Positions 41,236-50,645 of a stretch of 64,000 bases of DNA are shown piece by piece (the stretch's first letter is position 1; each line of letters starts with the position of its first letter). The stretch comes from an uncultured Eubacterium sp. (GTDB lineage Bacteria > Bacillota > Clostridia > Lachnospirales > Lachnospiraceae): positions 17,811 through 81,810 of the forward strand of contig USBB01000007.1 of the NCBI GenBank assembly GCA_900552795.1, read 5' to 3'. The position numbers were made by a program, and so were the translations under genes. The notes under the pieces are model-generated. The model was not told the DNA's origin. It saw only the letters and a list, made by a program, of their open reading frames with translations, and ran no database searches.

Positions 41236-43266
41236 CTAAATATTAAGTATATCATGTATATCTAAATCATCAAGTGCTATCTTACTATTTTCAATAAGTT
41301 CAAGAACTGATTTTTCATGTATCATACGCTGAAATTCTATAAATACCCTCATATCAAAGTTTTTCACTTCATCTATCATAATCTCTACAGCTGTATCAAC
41401 ATCAAATGCTTTTCTGTAAGGTCTGTCTGATATAAGAGCGGCAAATGCGTCAACAACTCTGATAATTCTTGCAGAAATCGGTATATTTTCACCCACGATA
41501 TTGTCAGGATAACCGCTTCCGTCAAAACACTCATGATGCCTTAACACTGTTTCCAAAACATTTTCATTAAAATCATATCCGCAGAGAAAATCACGACCGA
41601 TTTTAGAATGCATTCTCATATATTTCAATTCTTCTATAGAAAAAGCATTTACTGCCCTTCCATACAGATACTGAGACAGCTTAAGCTTCCCCACGTCATG
41701 AATCATTCCCGCAAGCTTTATATCATAAGCCTCCTCTGGTGTAATGCCAAGTTCAAGTGCCAGCCGGTAAGACAGATTAGCAACAAGAATACCATGCGAA
41801 ATTCCGCTCTTAAAATCATTTATCATATTATCGATAAGTTCATACTGTCCTGCATTTCCAACATGGTTTTCTTCCATAAACTTTGCTTTGCGCTCAATCA
41901 TCTCATCTATTCTGTCTATATAATTATCTACATTCTTGACATTTTCGACGCGCTCTATTCTTGTACCTTCATTTTCATCCTGATTAAATACAAATTTTGA
42001 AGATGCTCCGGCACCAATAGCAATTATAGTCTGCTTCTCTTCCATGATAAGAATATTGTAAATACATTCTTTTCCCGGTTTTGAATATCCGACGTTTTCA
42101 AGATTTCCGGCAATATTTTTCTGTCTGTACATATAATATGGCTCGTGCCCCATTGCTTTGGCATAGTCTGCTGCCATCGAAACAATTTCATTATTATTAT
42201 CAATTTCTAAATCTGCATATTTTTCACGCCATATATTTAGAGCAGCTGCGCGTTTTATCGCCAGTGAATGAACTGTAAGGCTCTCAGGAGAGAGCTTCTT
42301 AATCTGCTCTAATGTATTTTCAACCTTAGCGGCATCCTCACCCGGAAGCCCTAAAATAATATCCATATTTATATTGTCAAAGCCTGCCTGCCTTGCCATT
42401 TCAAAAGCCTTTACAACTTCACTTACGCTGTGTCTTCTTCCTATAATTTTAAGCGTCTCATCATTCATCGTCTGAGGATTTATAGAAATTCTGTCAACAT
42501 TATGTTTTTTTAATACTTTAAGCTTCTCATAAGTTATACTGTCAGGTCTTCCCGCTTCTACAGTCAGTTCTTTTACATTTTTCATATCAAAATGAGTTTC
42601 AAGATTTGTAAGAAGCCTGTCAAGCTGTTCAGGTTCAAGTGTTGTAGGTGTTCCGCCCCCGAAATATACTGTATCAAGTCTGCAGCCTTCCATAGCCTTT
42701 GATACATATTCCATTTCTTTTATAAGGGCATCAAGATATCTGTCCACTTTCGATGCATACGCTGCAAGCGAATACGATGTAAATGAACAATAAAGACATG
42801 TTGTAGGACAAAACGGAATCCCTATATATAAGCTGTATCCGTTTTTGTAATCCAAATCTTCAAGAATCTGCTTTTCCGTTTCTGCCACCTTTATCGCAAG
42901 CTCTGCCTTTTCATTGCTGACAAAATGTTTGCTGACAAACTCATCATATATCTGCTTTTTATCAGCATCCTGTTCAAGCATTGTGTATGCAATCTTGCTT
43001 GGTCTTACTCCTGTAAGATATCCCCATGGCAGCTGTTTTTTAGTTTCGCTGCTCAATTTAAGATACAGCTCTCTCTTAAATTCATCATGCAAAACTTTCT
43101 TGCTCACGTTCTCCTTATCAGGAGTTTCAACAGCAATAACCATATCCTGCGGCAAAATTTCTGTATCTGCTTTTTTTAATGCAACGTCCGTTCTTGGATA
43201 AAATGAACGGACAAGAACAACAGCATCATCATAAAAATTCAGATCACTTATTTCTATATATATCAT
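41236..43266 (-). CDS. hemZ: HemZ-like radical SAM coproporphyrinogen dehydrogenase fused to an HD-GYP domain
   Basis: 676 residues from the ATG at 43266 (GGGGATTAAT upstream). Residues 1-480 are HemZ-like: N-terminal ferredoxin-like part, radical SAM cluster CPTTCLYCSF (CX3CX2C, near 165), GGGTPTTLEPEQLDRLL, and the HemN-type C-domain (YYMYRQKNIAGNLENVGYSK). Residues about 485-650 are a canonical HD-GYP phosphodiesterase: HDVGKLKLSQ, MRMHSKIG, HHECFDGSGYP, ISARIIRVVDAFAAL, SDRPYRKAF. Typical HemZ proteins end near 490 residues. All HD-GYP metal and signature residues are present, so c-di-GMP hydrolysis is plausible and may be linked to redox, iron or S-adenosylmethionine state. It lies between the MBL gene and aspS. 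Confidence 0.93.
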   Translation of the reverse strand: MIYIEISDLNFYDDAVVLVRSFYPRTDVALKKADTEILPQDMVIAVETPDKENVSKKVLHDEFKRELYLKLSSETKKQLPWGYLTGVRPSKIAYTMLEQDADKKQIYDEFVSKHFVSNEKAELAIKVAETEKQILEDLDYKNGYSLYIGIPFCPTTCLYCSFTSYSLAAYASKVDRYLDALIKEMEYVSKAMEGCRLDTVYFGGGTPTTLEPEQLDRLLTNLETHFDMKNVKELTVEAGRPDSITYEKLKVLKKHNVDRISINPQTMNDETLKIIGRRHSVSEVVKAFEMARQAGFDNINMDIILGLPGEDAAKVENTLEQIKKLSPESLTVHSLAIKRAAALNIWREKYADLEIDNNNEIVSMAADYAKAMGHEPYYMYRQKNIAGNLENVGYSKPGKECIYNILIMEEKQTIIAIGAGASSKFVFNQDENEGTRIERVENVKNVDNYIDRIDEMIERKAKFMEENHVGNAGQYELIDNMINDFKSGISHGILVANLSYRLALELGITPEEAYDIKLAGMIHDVGKLKLSQYLYGRAVNAFSIEELKYMRMHSKIGRDFLCGYDFNENVLETVLRHHECFDGSGYPDNIVGENIPISARIIRVVDAFAALISDRPYRKAFDVDTAVEIMIDEVKNFDMRVFIEFQRMIHEKSVLELIENSKIALDDLDIHDILNI

Positions 43267-43312
43267 ATTAATCCCCATTTCTTAAACAACTTGTTGTAAT
43301 TCCTGATTAAAT

Positions 43313-43945
43313 TTACTGACAATAAGGGTTATGCTGTTTTTCGTAAGCTATTGTAGAACTTTCCCCATGTCCCGGATATATCTTTGTATCATCCGGCAAT
43401 GTAAAAAGCTTTTCTTTAATGCTATGTACAAGCTCACTCATGCTTCCCGTCGGAAAATCAGTTCTTCCTATTGAAGCGCAAAAAAGCGTATCTCCGCTAA
43501 ACAAAATACCTGCTTGCTTAATATAATAGCAGACACCTCCCTCAGTATGTCCCGGCGTATGCAGGCACTTTATGGTCATTTTACCTATCTTCAGCTCCTG
43601 GCCATCCGAAAGCCATTCATCCGCAAAAAGACTTATATCCTTATCCAAAAGCATTGTTGATAAATTCATATCAGAAACTTTAAGAACCTGCTTCTCTTTG
43701 TCTCCTGCATACAGCTTAACGCCAAACATACGCCTTAACTCATCTGCCGCAGACATATGATCTGCATGTCCGTGCGTCAGCAATACAGCTTTAAGCGTGC
43801 ATCCGCTTCTTTTTATCATATCTCTGATAAACGCGGCATTATCTGCCGGGTCTACCAATACACATTTCTTTTCATCATCATTGATAATAAGATAACAGTT
43901 TGTCGCGACACTTCCTAAAACAACCTGCTCCGTTTTTATACACAT
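43313..43945 (-). CDS. MBL-fold metallo-hydrolase (YcbL/glyoxalase II-like)
   Basis: 210 residues. Metal motif THGHADHMSA (HxHxDH) near 60, further His in HTPGHTEGG, Asp in FSGDTLF, and His in IYPGHGESS. Size and motifs fit the single-domain hydroxyacylglutathione hydrolase-like proteins common beside rel in Clostridia. Substrate is unknown, a thioester or lactoyl compound in relatives. It follows rel by 23 bases. Confidence 0.93.
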   Translation of the reverse strand: MCIKTEQVVLGSVATNCYLIINDDEKKCVLVDPADNAAFIRDMIKRSGCTLKAVLLTHGHADHMSAADELRRMFGVKLYAGDKEKQVLKVSDMNLSTMLLDKDISLFADEWLSDGQELKIGKMTIKCLHTPGHTEGGVCYYIKQAGILFSGDTLFCASIGRTDFPTGSMSELVHSIKEKLFTLPDDTKIYPGHGESSTIAYEKQHNPYCQ

Positions 43946-43968
43946 ATTCTGACTTTTCCCTCCTAAAA

Positions 43969-46272
43969 TCAGCCTGTTGTTCTTGATATATCAGTAACGC
44001 CCGGAATATTCCTGAACTTTTCAATAAGTCTTGAAAGCTCGTCCTTTCCATGCACATCAAATCCAAGAGTAATCGTAGCCTGATCCTTTTTGTTAACACG
44101 GCTGTTCATAAATCTTAAATCTATATTAGCCTCAGTAAATACCCTTGATATATCCACTATTAATCCGGTTCTGTTCTGTGCGTAAATATTAATCTCAGCA
44201 CTGTATTTTTCACTTCCGGTATCTGTCTTTTCCCATTCGGCATCAATAAGACGCTCTCTCTCACTTTCAGGAAAATTAAGCACATTTACACAGTCTGTCC
44301 TGTGTATTGTAACACCTCTTCCTCTCGTAACAAAACCTATAATTTCATCACCCGGAACCGGATTACAGCATCTTGAAAAACGCACTGCCACATCATGTAT
44401 TCCCTTTACAGTAATACCACCCTTGGCATTCTTGGCTTTAGCCTTATCTTTGTTTTCATTCTGTGCTATACCGTCAAGCACCTGTTTATCGGTAATTTCG
44501 GATTTTTTATGCTTATCATACTCCTCAGAAAGCCTGTTTACTACCTGACCTTCTTTTAATCCGCCATGACCTACAGATGCAAGAAGCGAATCCCAATCCT
44601 TAAAACCGTATTTTGCCATAGCCTTTTCCATATATTCAGGCTTTGCGATATCTGAAAATACAATTCCCTTTGCCTTACAGTAATTGGAAATAAGTTCTTT
44701 TCCTCTTATTATGTTATCTTCTTTTAATTCCTGTTTAAACCACTGGTTAATCTTATTGCGGGCCTGAGTACTCTTTACAATGCTCAGCCAGTCACGGCTC
44801 GGTCCCTTTGAATTCTGTGATGTGATAATTTCAACTCTATCACCGCTTTTAAGCTTGTAATCAATATTTACAAGCTTTCCATTTACTCTTGCACCCACCA
44901 TCTTGTTTCCGACAGCACTGTGAATACTATACGCAAAATCTACCGGACATGAACCTCCCGGAAGATTTTTAACATCTCCTGTAGGTGTAAAGCAATATAT
45001 ATTATCTGAAAAAAGATTAAGATCGTTTTTAATTGATGACAGAAATTCCTTGTTATCTGACATCTCCTTCTGCCATTCAAGCATCTGACGAAGCCAGCTT
45101 AATTTAGCCTCCTCATTCGAGCCTGAACTGCCTTTTCCCTCTTTGTACTTCCAATGCGCTGCAATACCATACTCAGCAGTTCTATGCATCTCATATGTTC
45201 TTATCTGTATCTCAAAAGGCTGACCGTTTGAGGCTATAAGTGTAGTGTGCAGTGACTGGTACATATTAGGCTTAGGCATGGCAATATAATCCTTGAAACG
45301 TCCCGGAATCGGTTTATACATCTCATGGATTACACCAAGTGCAGCATAACAGTCTTTAACCGTATCGACTATTATTCTTACTGCAAAAATATCATAAATC
45401 TGGTCCAGAGTCTTATTCTGGTTTACCATTTTTCTGTATATTGAAAAGAAATGTTTTACACGTCCGTCAATTTTAGCCTCTATGCCGGCATTGCTTATGT
45501 GCATCCCAACTTCTTTTATAATACTTTCAATAAAAGCTTCTCTTCCCGGACGATTAATATTTACCTGATTCACTAAATCCTCATATACATCCGGCATGAG
45601 ATATTTCATGGAAAGATCGTCTAACTCTACCTTTATCTTGGAAATACCGAGTCTGTGCGCTATCGGAGCATATATTTCCATAGTTTCTCTCGATTTTTCC
45701 ACCTGCTTAACCGGAGACTGATACTGCATTGTTCTCATATTATGCAGTCTGTCGGCAAGCTTTATCATAATAACTCTTATGTCTTTTGCCATTGCAAGGA
45801 ACATTTTTCTTAAATTTTCGGCTTGAACCTCTATCTTGTCATGCTGATAATTTAATTGTGTAAGCTTTGTAACACCATCCACAAGCAGAGCAACCTCAGC
45901 TCCAAACTCCTTTGTCACATCTTCACTTGTCATGACGGTATCCTCAACCACGTCATGAAGAAGCCCCGCTATTATAGTTTCCTTATCAAGCTCCAACTCC
46001 GCAAGAATAATTGCTACGCATAAAGGATGAATAATATACGGTTCGCCTGATTTTCTAAGCTGTCCTTCATGTGCCTTATACGCAATCCTATAAGCTTTTT
46101 CGATATCTGACAAATCAGTGGATGGATGATATTTTCTGATTTCTGCTATAAGCTTATCGTAAAGCACGTCCGGACTTGTAAAATCTGCAGGCGTATCCAC
46201 TGTTTTCTCAAGCTTTTCGAACTTTTCAGTTTTTAAGTTGGATTCATTTTCAAGAATAATCTTTTCAGGCAT
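43969..46272 (-). CDS. rel: Bifunctional (p)ppGpp synthetase/hydrolase
   Basis: 767 residues from the ATG at 46272 (GGAGG 8 bases upstream). The upstream part of the frame contains a dispersed repeat and is not coding. Domains in order: HD hydrolase (HEGQLRKSGEPYIIHPLCVA, LLHDVVEDT), synthetase (GRFKDYIAMPKPNMYQSLHT), TGS (IYCFTPTGDVKNLPGGSCPV), zinc-finger/helical region with Cys-Cys (RFSRCCNPVPGDEIIG), and C-terminal ACT. It controls the stringent response. All catalytic residues look intact, so both activities are expected. First gene of the rel-MBL-hemZ-aspS run. Confidence 0.97.
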   Translation of the reverse strand: MPEKIILENESNLKTEKFEKLEKTVDTPADFTSPDVLYDKLIAEIRKYHPSTDLSDIEKAYRIAYKAHEGQLRKSGEPYIIHPLCVAIILAELELDKETIIAGLLHDVVEDTVMTSEDVTKEFGAEVALLVDGVTKLTQLNYQHDKIEVQAENLRKMFLAMAKDIRVIMIKLADRLHNMRTMQYQSPVKQVEKSRETMEIYAPIAHRLGISKIKVELDDLSMKYLMPDVYEDLVNQVNINRPGREAFIESIIKEVGMHISNAGIEAKIDGRVKHFFSIYRKMVNQNKTLDQIYDIFAVRIIVDTVKDCYAALGVIHEMYKPIPGRFKDYIAMPKPNMYQSLHTTLIASNGQPFEIQIRTYEMHRTAEYGIAAHWKYKEGKGSSGSNEEAKLSWLRQMLEWQKEMSDNKEFLSSIKNDLNLFSDNIYCFTPTGDVKNLPGGSCPVDFAYSIHSAVGNKMVGARVNGKLVNIDYKLKSGDRVEIITSQNSKGPSRDWLSIVKSTQARNKINQWFKQELKEDNIIRGKELISNYCKAKGIVFSDIAKPEYMEKAMAKYGFKDWDSLLASVGHGGLKEGQVVNRLSEEYDKHKKSEITDKQVLDGIAQNENKDKAKAKNAKGGITVKGIHDVAVRFSRCCNPVPGDEIIGFVTRGRGVTIHRTDCVNVLNFPESERERLIDAEWEKTDTGSEKYSAEINIYAQNRTGLIVDISRVFTEANIDLRFMNSRVNKKDQATITLGFDVHGKDELSRLIEKFRNIPGVTDISRTTG

Positions 46273-46315
46273 ACGCCACCTCCGTGTAAAATGTGCAAAT
46301 GTGTCTGTGCAACTC

Positions 46316-46374
46316 AAGGTCTGATTCCGACATTGTACGAAAACAAGCGGTATCAGACCTTTTGACACTGTAAT
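46316..46374 (+). repeat. Dispersed hairpin repeat with perfect 10-bp stem
   Basis: AAGGTCTGAT (46316-46325) pairs with ATCAGACCTT (46352-46361), followed by TTTGACACTGTAAT. It sits just upstream of rel, in its leader on the minus strand, so it might influence rel expression. Confidence 0.8.
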
Positions 46375-46480
46375 CACTATATTATACTTACTTCAATAAG
46401 AAATTTCAAGTCATTTATTACATAGTACATTTTTTGCTATGCCTGTGTACTCTGTAAGACTTTTTAAACATATGCTTATT

Positions 46481-47317
46481 TTAAACCTCTGCATATGTAC
46501 GTTCCATAAATTCTCTTGTTGCAACTGCATTTTCAGGAACGGTGTTTTCAAGGGTACAATGTACATATGGCTTAAATTCCTTGATTTTTTTAAGCAGCAG
46601 CGGATAATTTAAGCTGCCCGTACCTGCTGCTATAGACTTAAGTTCATTGCCCTCGACAACATAATCCTTACAATGAACTACAGCTATATTATCCCCAAGT
46701 AACTCAAAAGCTTTACATATTATTTCATCCTGTTTATCTATATTATCAACACAAAGCAGATTTACAGGGTCAAATATTATCTGAAGATTAGGAGAATCAA
46801 TCGCATCAAGAACTTTTCTTGCACGCTCCACAGTACACACAATGTGCTTCCAGACAGGCTCTATCGCAAAAATCACGCCGAACTGTTCTGCATATTTAAC
46901 AATCGGTCTTAAATTCTCGATAAATATGTCAAGTGCCTCATCTGTATGGTTAGCAGGCTCATACTTATATTCCTCATTTACTGCTCCCGTCTCTGTTCCA
47001 ACCACTCCGCATCCAAGCACACTCGCAAATCTTATATGAGCCTTGTACTTCTCAACTATTTTTTCATGCTGCTCCTTATTAGGATTGCATAAATTAAGAT
47101 AACAGCCAAGAACAGCAACATCTACTTTATTTTCTGCACATAACTGCTTTATATACATCGCAAGTCCCGGTGTCATAGTACTTATCTCCGGCTTAAACTC
47201 CTTAATTGACTTGCTTAGTGCAATGTGCATACAGTGAAATCCCTGATTGTGAATATTAGGAATCAACTCCTCAAGTGGTGCATACTTTACATCATGTGCT
47301 CTTATGCCTATTCTCAT
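46481..47317 (-). CDS. Sugar phosphate isomerase/epimerase-like TIM barrel
   Basis: 278 residues from the ATG at 47317 (GAGGT 5 bases upstream; an earlier ATG lies in the leader hairpin). AP-endonuclease-2 family barrel: VKYAPLEELIPNIHNQGFHC, VGTETGA, FAIEPVWKHIVC, LQIIFDPVNLLC, VVHCKDYVVEG and a Glu near the C-terminus (CTLENTV), which form the metal site. It follows the YetA-like gene by 82 bases on the same strand and probably belongs to the same carbohydrate pathway. The exact reaction is unknown. Confidence 0.87.
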   Translation of the reverse strand: MRIGIRAHDVKYAPLEELIPNIHNQGFHCMHIALSKSIKEFKPEISTMTPGLAMYIKQLCAENKVDVAVLGCYLNLCNPNKEQHEKIVEKYKAHIRFASVLGCGVVGTETGAVNEEYKYEPANHTDEALDIFIENLRPIVKYAEQFGVIFAIEPVWKHIVCTVERARKVLDAIDSPNLQIIFDPVNLLCVDNIDKQDEIICKAFELLGDNIAVVHCKDYVVEGNELKSIAAGTGSLNYPLLLKKIKEFKPYVHCTLENTVPENAVATREFMERTYAEV

Positions 47318-47351
47318 AAATACCTCATTTCTGCGCTGCGCATTTCGCATA

Positions 47352-47391
47352 ACAAGTTTGCTGTCAGGCAGCGCGAAATATGCAAACTTGT
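47352..47391. repeat. Inverted repeat between the YetA-like and TIM-barrel genes
   Basis: ACAAGTTTGC (47352-47361) and GCAAACTTGT (47382-47391). It is followed on the minus strand by the recurrent leader ending GCGCAGAAATGAGG. Confidence 0.6.
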
Positions 47392-47399
47392 AGTCTGAT

Positions 47400-49775
47400 T
47401 TAAATCATTTCATTTTTTGATATAGCATTATAATATGTTATAAGAGGAATGAAGCTTTGTGCAAATGATTTAGTACCTCCGCCGGCACAAATAACAGCAT
47501 CGTCTATAATCTGCTTCGCACCATTAGTTGATGGTGCTGCCTCTTGTATTGCCCGGTTAAATGTCTTAAGACCCGGTTTTAAATATTTTACATCACCTGT
47601 AAGCTCATATGCAATAGCTAATGACTCTAAAAGTAATGTATTATTTCCAAGTCTTTGCAAACTTGGAAGTTCTTTATAATAAAACAGTCCGTTATCAAGC
47701 ATACAATTATCTATTAAATCATCGACAGCTCTTATAATCATCTGTTTTATATCCTCTCTCGGGAACACTCTGTAGTAACGCATCACGCTTCCTACGGCAA
47801 CAGATATCATAAATCCTACTCTTATAGTTGTATTATCAGTATATGGAGCAAGCCAGTTTCCATACTCCTCCTCCCATACCTTAAAGCTGTCTATAATCCA
47901 TTCACATTTCTTTGTCCATTTTTCATCATGTGTCTCAATGTAAAGTGCAGTAAGAGTTCTTAATGCCCATCCTGTTTCTCGCGCATTCGCCTCTCCTGCT
48001 TTAGCATACATCGGAGTATCTAACAGACGAAGCACATTATCACCTATACCAATGGCTGTCTCATAAGCTCTCTCATCACCTGAAAAATGATAATAATCCA
48101 AAAGTCCTTCAACCCATTCATGTGAGCAGACCATGATTCCGTTCTTACAGTGTCCTGCCGTATGCTCCCACTGTCCTCCTATTCTTAACGGATTGTCACT
48201 ATAATGGCATACATCGACATCCATCCAGTGCTGTGCAGACACAAAAAGGTAATCCAAAAATCTTCTTACACCAGTTCTTGCATACTGCAGTGCGCATGAA
48301 TGAGGAAAATCGTATTCATTGTTAGTCCATACCGGCTTTCCGTTGCCGCGTCCCTGTCTTGTATATCCTAAATCCCATGAATCACCCCAGTTAAGCATTC
48401 CATAACATCTTGCATGTCCGTCAGCCTTTCCCATAAGTGCTATTTCCACATCATCATTTAACTTTTCAGGAAATACGTCAAGCATAACACCTGAATTTTT
48501 AAACACCTCCGGTGAAATAGCAGGTCTGTCAGGCATCTGATATATAAGACTTCTGTTATCAAGCTCCAAAACAGGCTCCTCTGCCGCATGGAAATGCATG
48601 AGCATTCTCTGCTCTCTTGCCATACCCGGCTGCATTATAACTTCACCACAATCCTCAGGTACAAGCATAACTGCTATACCATCATTATCAGCCTTTATCG
48701 CTTTAGGATAATTTTGCTGTGCCTGAAATACAGTAACACATAAGCCTCCGTCAGCATCTGTTCTGTCAGCCATAAATGTTCCGTACAAAACTTCAGCAAA
48801 ATGCTCATTTGCTTCCTTTAAAAGCATTTTCGCATCTATATGTTTATTAACCTCTGTTCCGTTCTTGCCTATGTAAAAATCAGTCTTATAATTAGAACTT
48901 CCTACAAGTGTGCGCACACCTGTTACAGGTGCTTTTTTCTCAAGCATGTCAAGCTCGTTTATTCCTCTTGTATGGAATACCGGACCCTCTGCCATTGAAT
49001 TATCCGTAAGACCGTCTCCGCAGCCTGTAGAATCTGTCTCCTCCTCAAAATTCATATCGGACATCATTGAGCTTACAAATCCGTCTTTCTGCGCCTTTAT
49101 ATACATTATAAGCGAGCCTATATTTAATTCCGTATTGCTTGTATTTATTATTCTGTAAGCCACATCCACCCATGGCTTTCCTGCATACGCAGTAATTCTT
49201 ACCTCAAAGTTTATCTTTTTATCTACGCTTCCTGACTTACAGATATTAGAACCTTCTGCTGAGATTATCGCACATACTGCGCCTGACTCAACTACTTTCC
49301 ATTCTTTAAACATACAGTCATATACATTTCCATTTGCTTCCTTAAGGAAAGGACCCGCAAAATTCTTTGCCTCATAAATCTTATGTCCGTCATCAACCAT
49401 GTCAAACATGTTATTGCTGTTATTTTTAACAGCAAACTGCATACAACCCGTATTTACAAATAATCCGTCATCTGTCTGTTCAACAACGACTCCAGTATCT
49501 TCATTCTTTAATTCTGAATCTAAATCACACTGCAAAACTGTTCCTCTGTTCGCAGGTAAATCCGCCATAAATCTTACAAAAGCATATCTTACTGAACCAT
49601 CTTCATGACGTGAAGTAACTTTAGCCTGTACAGGAACAGGTTTTCCCTCCTGCAAAACAGCAAGCTTATCGATTGAATATAACTCGCCTTTCTTTACCGG
49701 AATAGCCACACTGCAAGCCTCATTCTTTCTTTCATATCTGTACAGTTTGTCAAAATAAATGTTTATCATTTCCAT
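47400..49775 (-). CDS. YetA/exo-rhamnogalacturonan lyase-like (PcRGLX-like) protein
   Basis: 791 residues, no signal peptide, so cytoplasmic. N-terminal beta domain (FDKLYRYERKNEACSVAIPV, RYAFVRFMADLPANRGTVLQ), a beta-sandwich middle, and a helical alpha/alpha barrel-like C-half (QWEHTAGHCKNGIMVCSHEW, TGWALRTLTALYIETHDEKW). The order resembles the YetA/PcRGLX group (polysaccharide lyase family 26-like), which acts on unsaturated or short rhamnogalacturonan oligosaccharides. The neighbouring sugar isomerase-like gene supports a pectin-fragment role. Family assignment is from memory of the pattern and moderate. Confidence 0.6.
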   Translation of the reverse strand: MEMINIYFDKLYRYERKNEACSVAIPVKKGELYSIDKLAVLQEGKPVPVQAKVTSRHEDGSVRYAFVRFMADLPANRGTVLQCDLDSELKNEDTGVVVEQTDDGLFVNTGCMQFAVKNNSNNMFDMVDDGHKIYEAKNFAGPFLKEANGNVYDCMFKEWKVVESGAVCAIISAEGSNICKSGSVDKKINFEVRITAYAGKPWVDVAYRIINTSNTELNIGSLIMYIKAQKDGFVSSMMSDMNFEEETDSTGCGDGLTDNSMAEGPVFHTRGINELDMLEKKAPVTGVRTLVGSSNYKTDFYIGKNGTEVNKHIDAKMLLKEANEHFAEVLYGTFMADRTDADGGLCVTVFQAQQNYPKAIKADNDGIAVMLVPEDCGEVIMQPGMAREQRMLMHFHAAEEPVLELDNRSLIYQMPDRPAISPEVFKNSGVMLDVFPEKLNDDVEIALMGKADGHARCYGMLNWGDSWDLGYTRQGRGNGKPVWTNNEYDFPHSCALQYARTGVRRFLDYLFVSAQHWMDVDVCHYSDNPLRIGGQWEHTAGHCKNGIMVCSHEWVEGLLDYYHFSGDERAYETAIGIGDNVLRLLDTPMYAKAGEANARETGWALRTLTALYIETHDEKWTKKCEWIIDSFKVWEEEYGNWLAPYTDNTTIRVGFMISVAVGSVMRYYRVFPREDIKQMIIRAVDDLIDNCMLDNGLFYYKELPSLQRLGNNTLLLESLAIAYELTGDVKYLKPGLKTFNRAIQEAAPSTNGAKQIIDDAVICAGGGTKSFAQSFIPLITYYNAISKNEMI

Positions 49776-50080
49776 TTAATCTCCATTTCTGCGCGGTCCT
49801 TTAATTAATACGCTGTGCGTCTCCGCACTCAGACACAGACGTTTAAAACATGTTTGCAAAAGCCTCAAATTAATATATACGTGATATTTTTCACAAACCT
49901 GTCATACTGCATATTATAACACTTTTTAAGTACTTTTCTACTGAAACATAATATATGGACATGCATATTACTGAAAAATCACTCTAAATTATCGCTATCT
50001 TTATCATTAACTATCTGATATAATAGCTTTAATGATTTTGACACTGTAATCTATACTATTATGAAAGGAAAATAACCATT
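49776..50080. other. Intergenic region between the YetA-like and nrdG genes
   Basis: No gene seen. It holds the minus-strand leader GCGCAGAAATGGAG of the YetA-like gene, a minus-strand TATAAT near 49920, a plus-strand TATAAT at 50019-50024 (possible nrdG -10, -35 poor), and a short repeat tail TTTTGACACTGTAAT (50036-50050). Confidence 0.4.
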
Positions 50081-50599
50081 ATGAATTATGCTGAAATCAA
50101 ATATAATGACATTTCAAATGGTCCCGGTGTGCGTACATCTTTATTTGTGAGCGGATGCACGCACAGATGTAAAGGCTGTTTTAATGAAATAGCATGGGAT
50201 TTTAAATATGGCAGGCCTTTCACACAGGATACCATAGATGATATCCTCAACTCACTTGAACCTGATTACGTTACAGGGCTTACTCTGCTTGGCGGCGAAC
50301 CATTTGAACACAGCAACCAGCTCGGCCTTCTGCCATTGCTTAGAGCTGTCAGGCAAAAATACCCCGATATAAGTATATGGTGCTTTACAGGATATCTTTT
50401 TGATAAAGACATAAGAGACAACATGTGTTTAAAATGGCCTGAAACAAAGGAAATGCTTTCATATATAGATGTACTTGTTGACGGAGAATTTATGGAGGAC
50501 TTAAAAAATCTTATGCTAAAATTTAAAGGCTCTGAAAACCAGCGCACAATTCTCGTACAGGAATCATTAAAAAGCGGAGACGTAGTTTTACTTCAATAA
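50081..50599 (+). CDS. nrdG: Anaerobic ribonucleotide reductase activating protein
   Basis: 172 residues. Radical SAM activase that generates the glycyl radical on NrdD. N-terminal IKYNDISNGPGVRTSLFVSG, iron-sulfur cluster CTHRCKGC (CX3CX2C, residues about 26-33), and GGEPFEHSNQLG. Anaerobic lifestyle marker. nrdD is not adjacent. dut follows 46 bases downstream, so nucleotide supply genes are grouped. Confidence 0.95.
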   Translation: MNYAEIKYNDISNGPGVRTSLFVSGCTHRCKGCFNEIAWDFKYGRPFTQDTIDDILNSLEPDYVTGLTLLGGEPFEHSNQLGLLPLLRAVRQKYPDISIWCFTGYLFDKDIRDNMCLKWPETKEMLSYIDVLVDGEFMEDLKNLMLKFKGSENQRTILVQESLKSGDVVLLQ

Positions 50600-50645
50600 A
50601 ATAATAAAAAAGTGCGCAAAAGTCAGCGCAGAAACGAGGAAAAAA

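Noticed and set aside
50496..50620. Possible tRNA or small RNA after nrdG
   Set aside because: No cloverleaf or TTCGA arm; it is the nrdG end and the dut leader.
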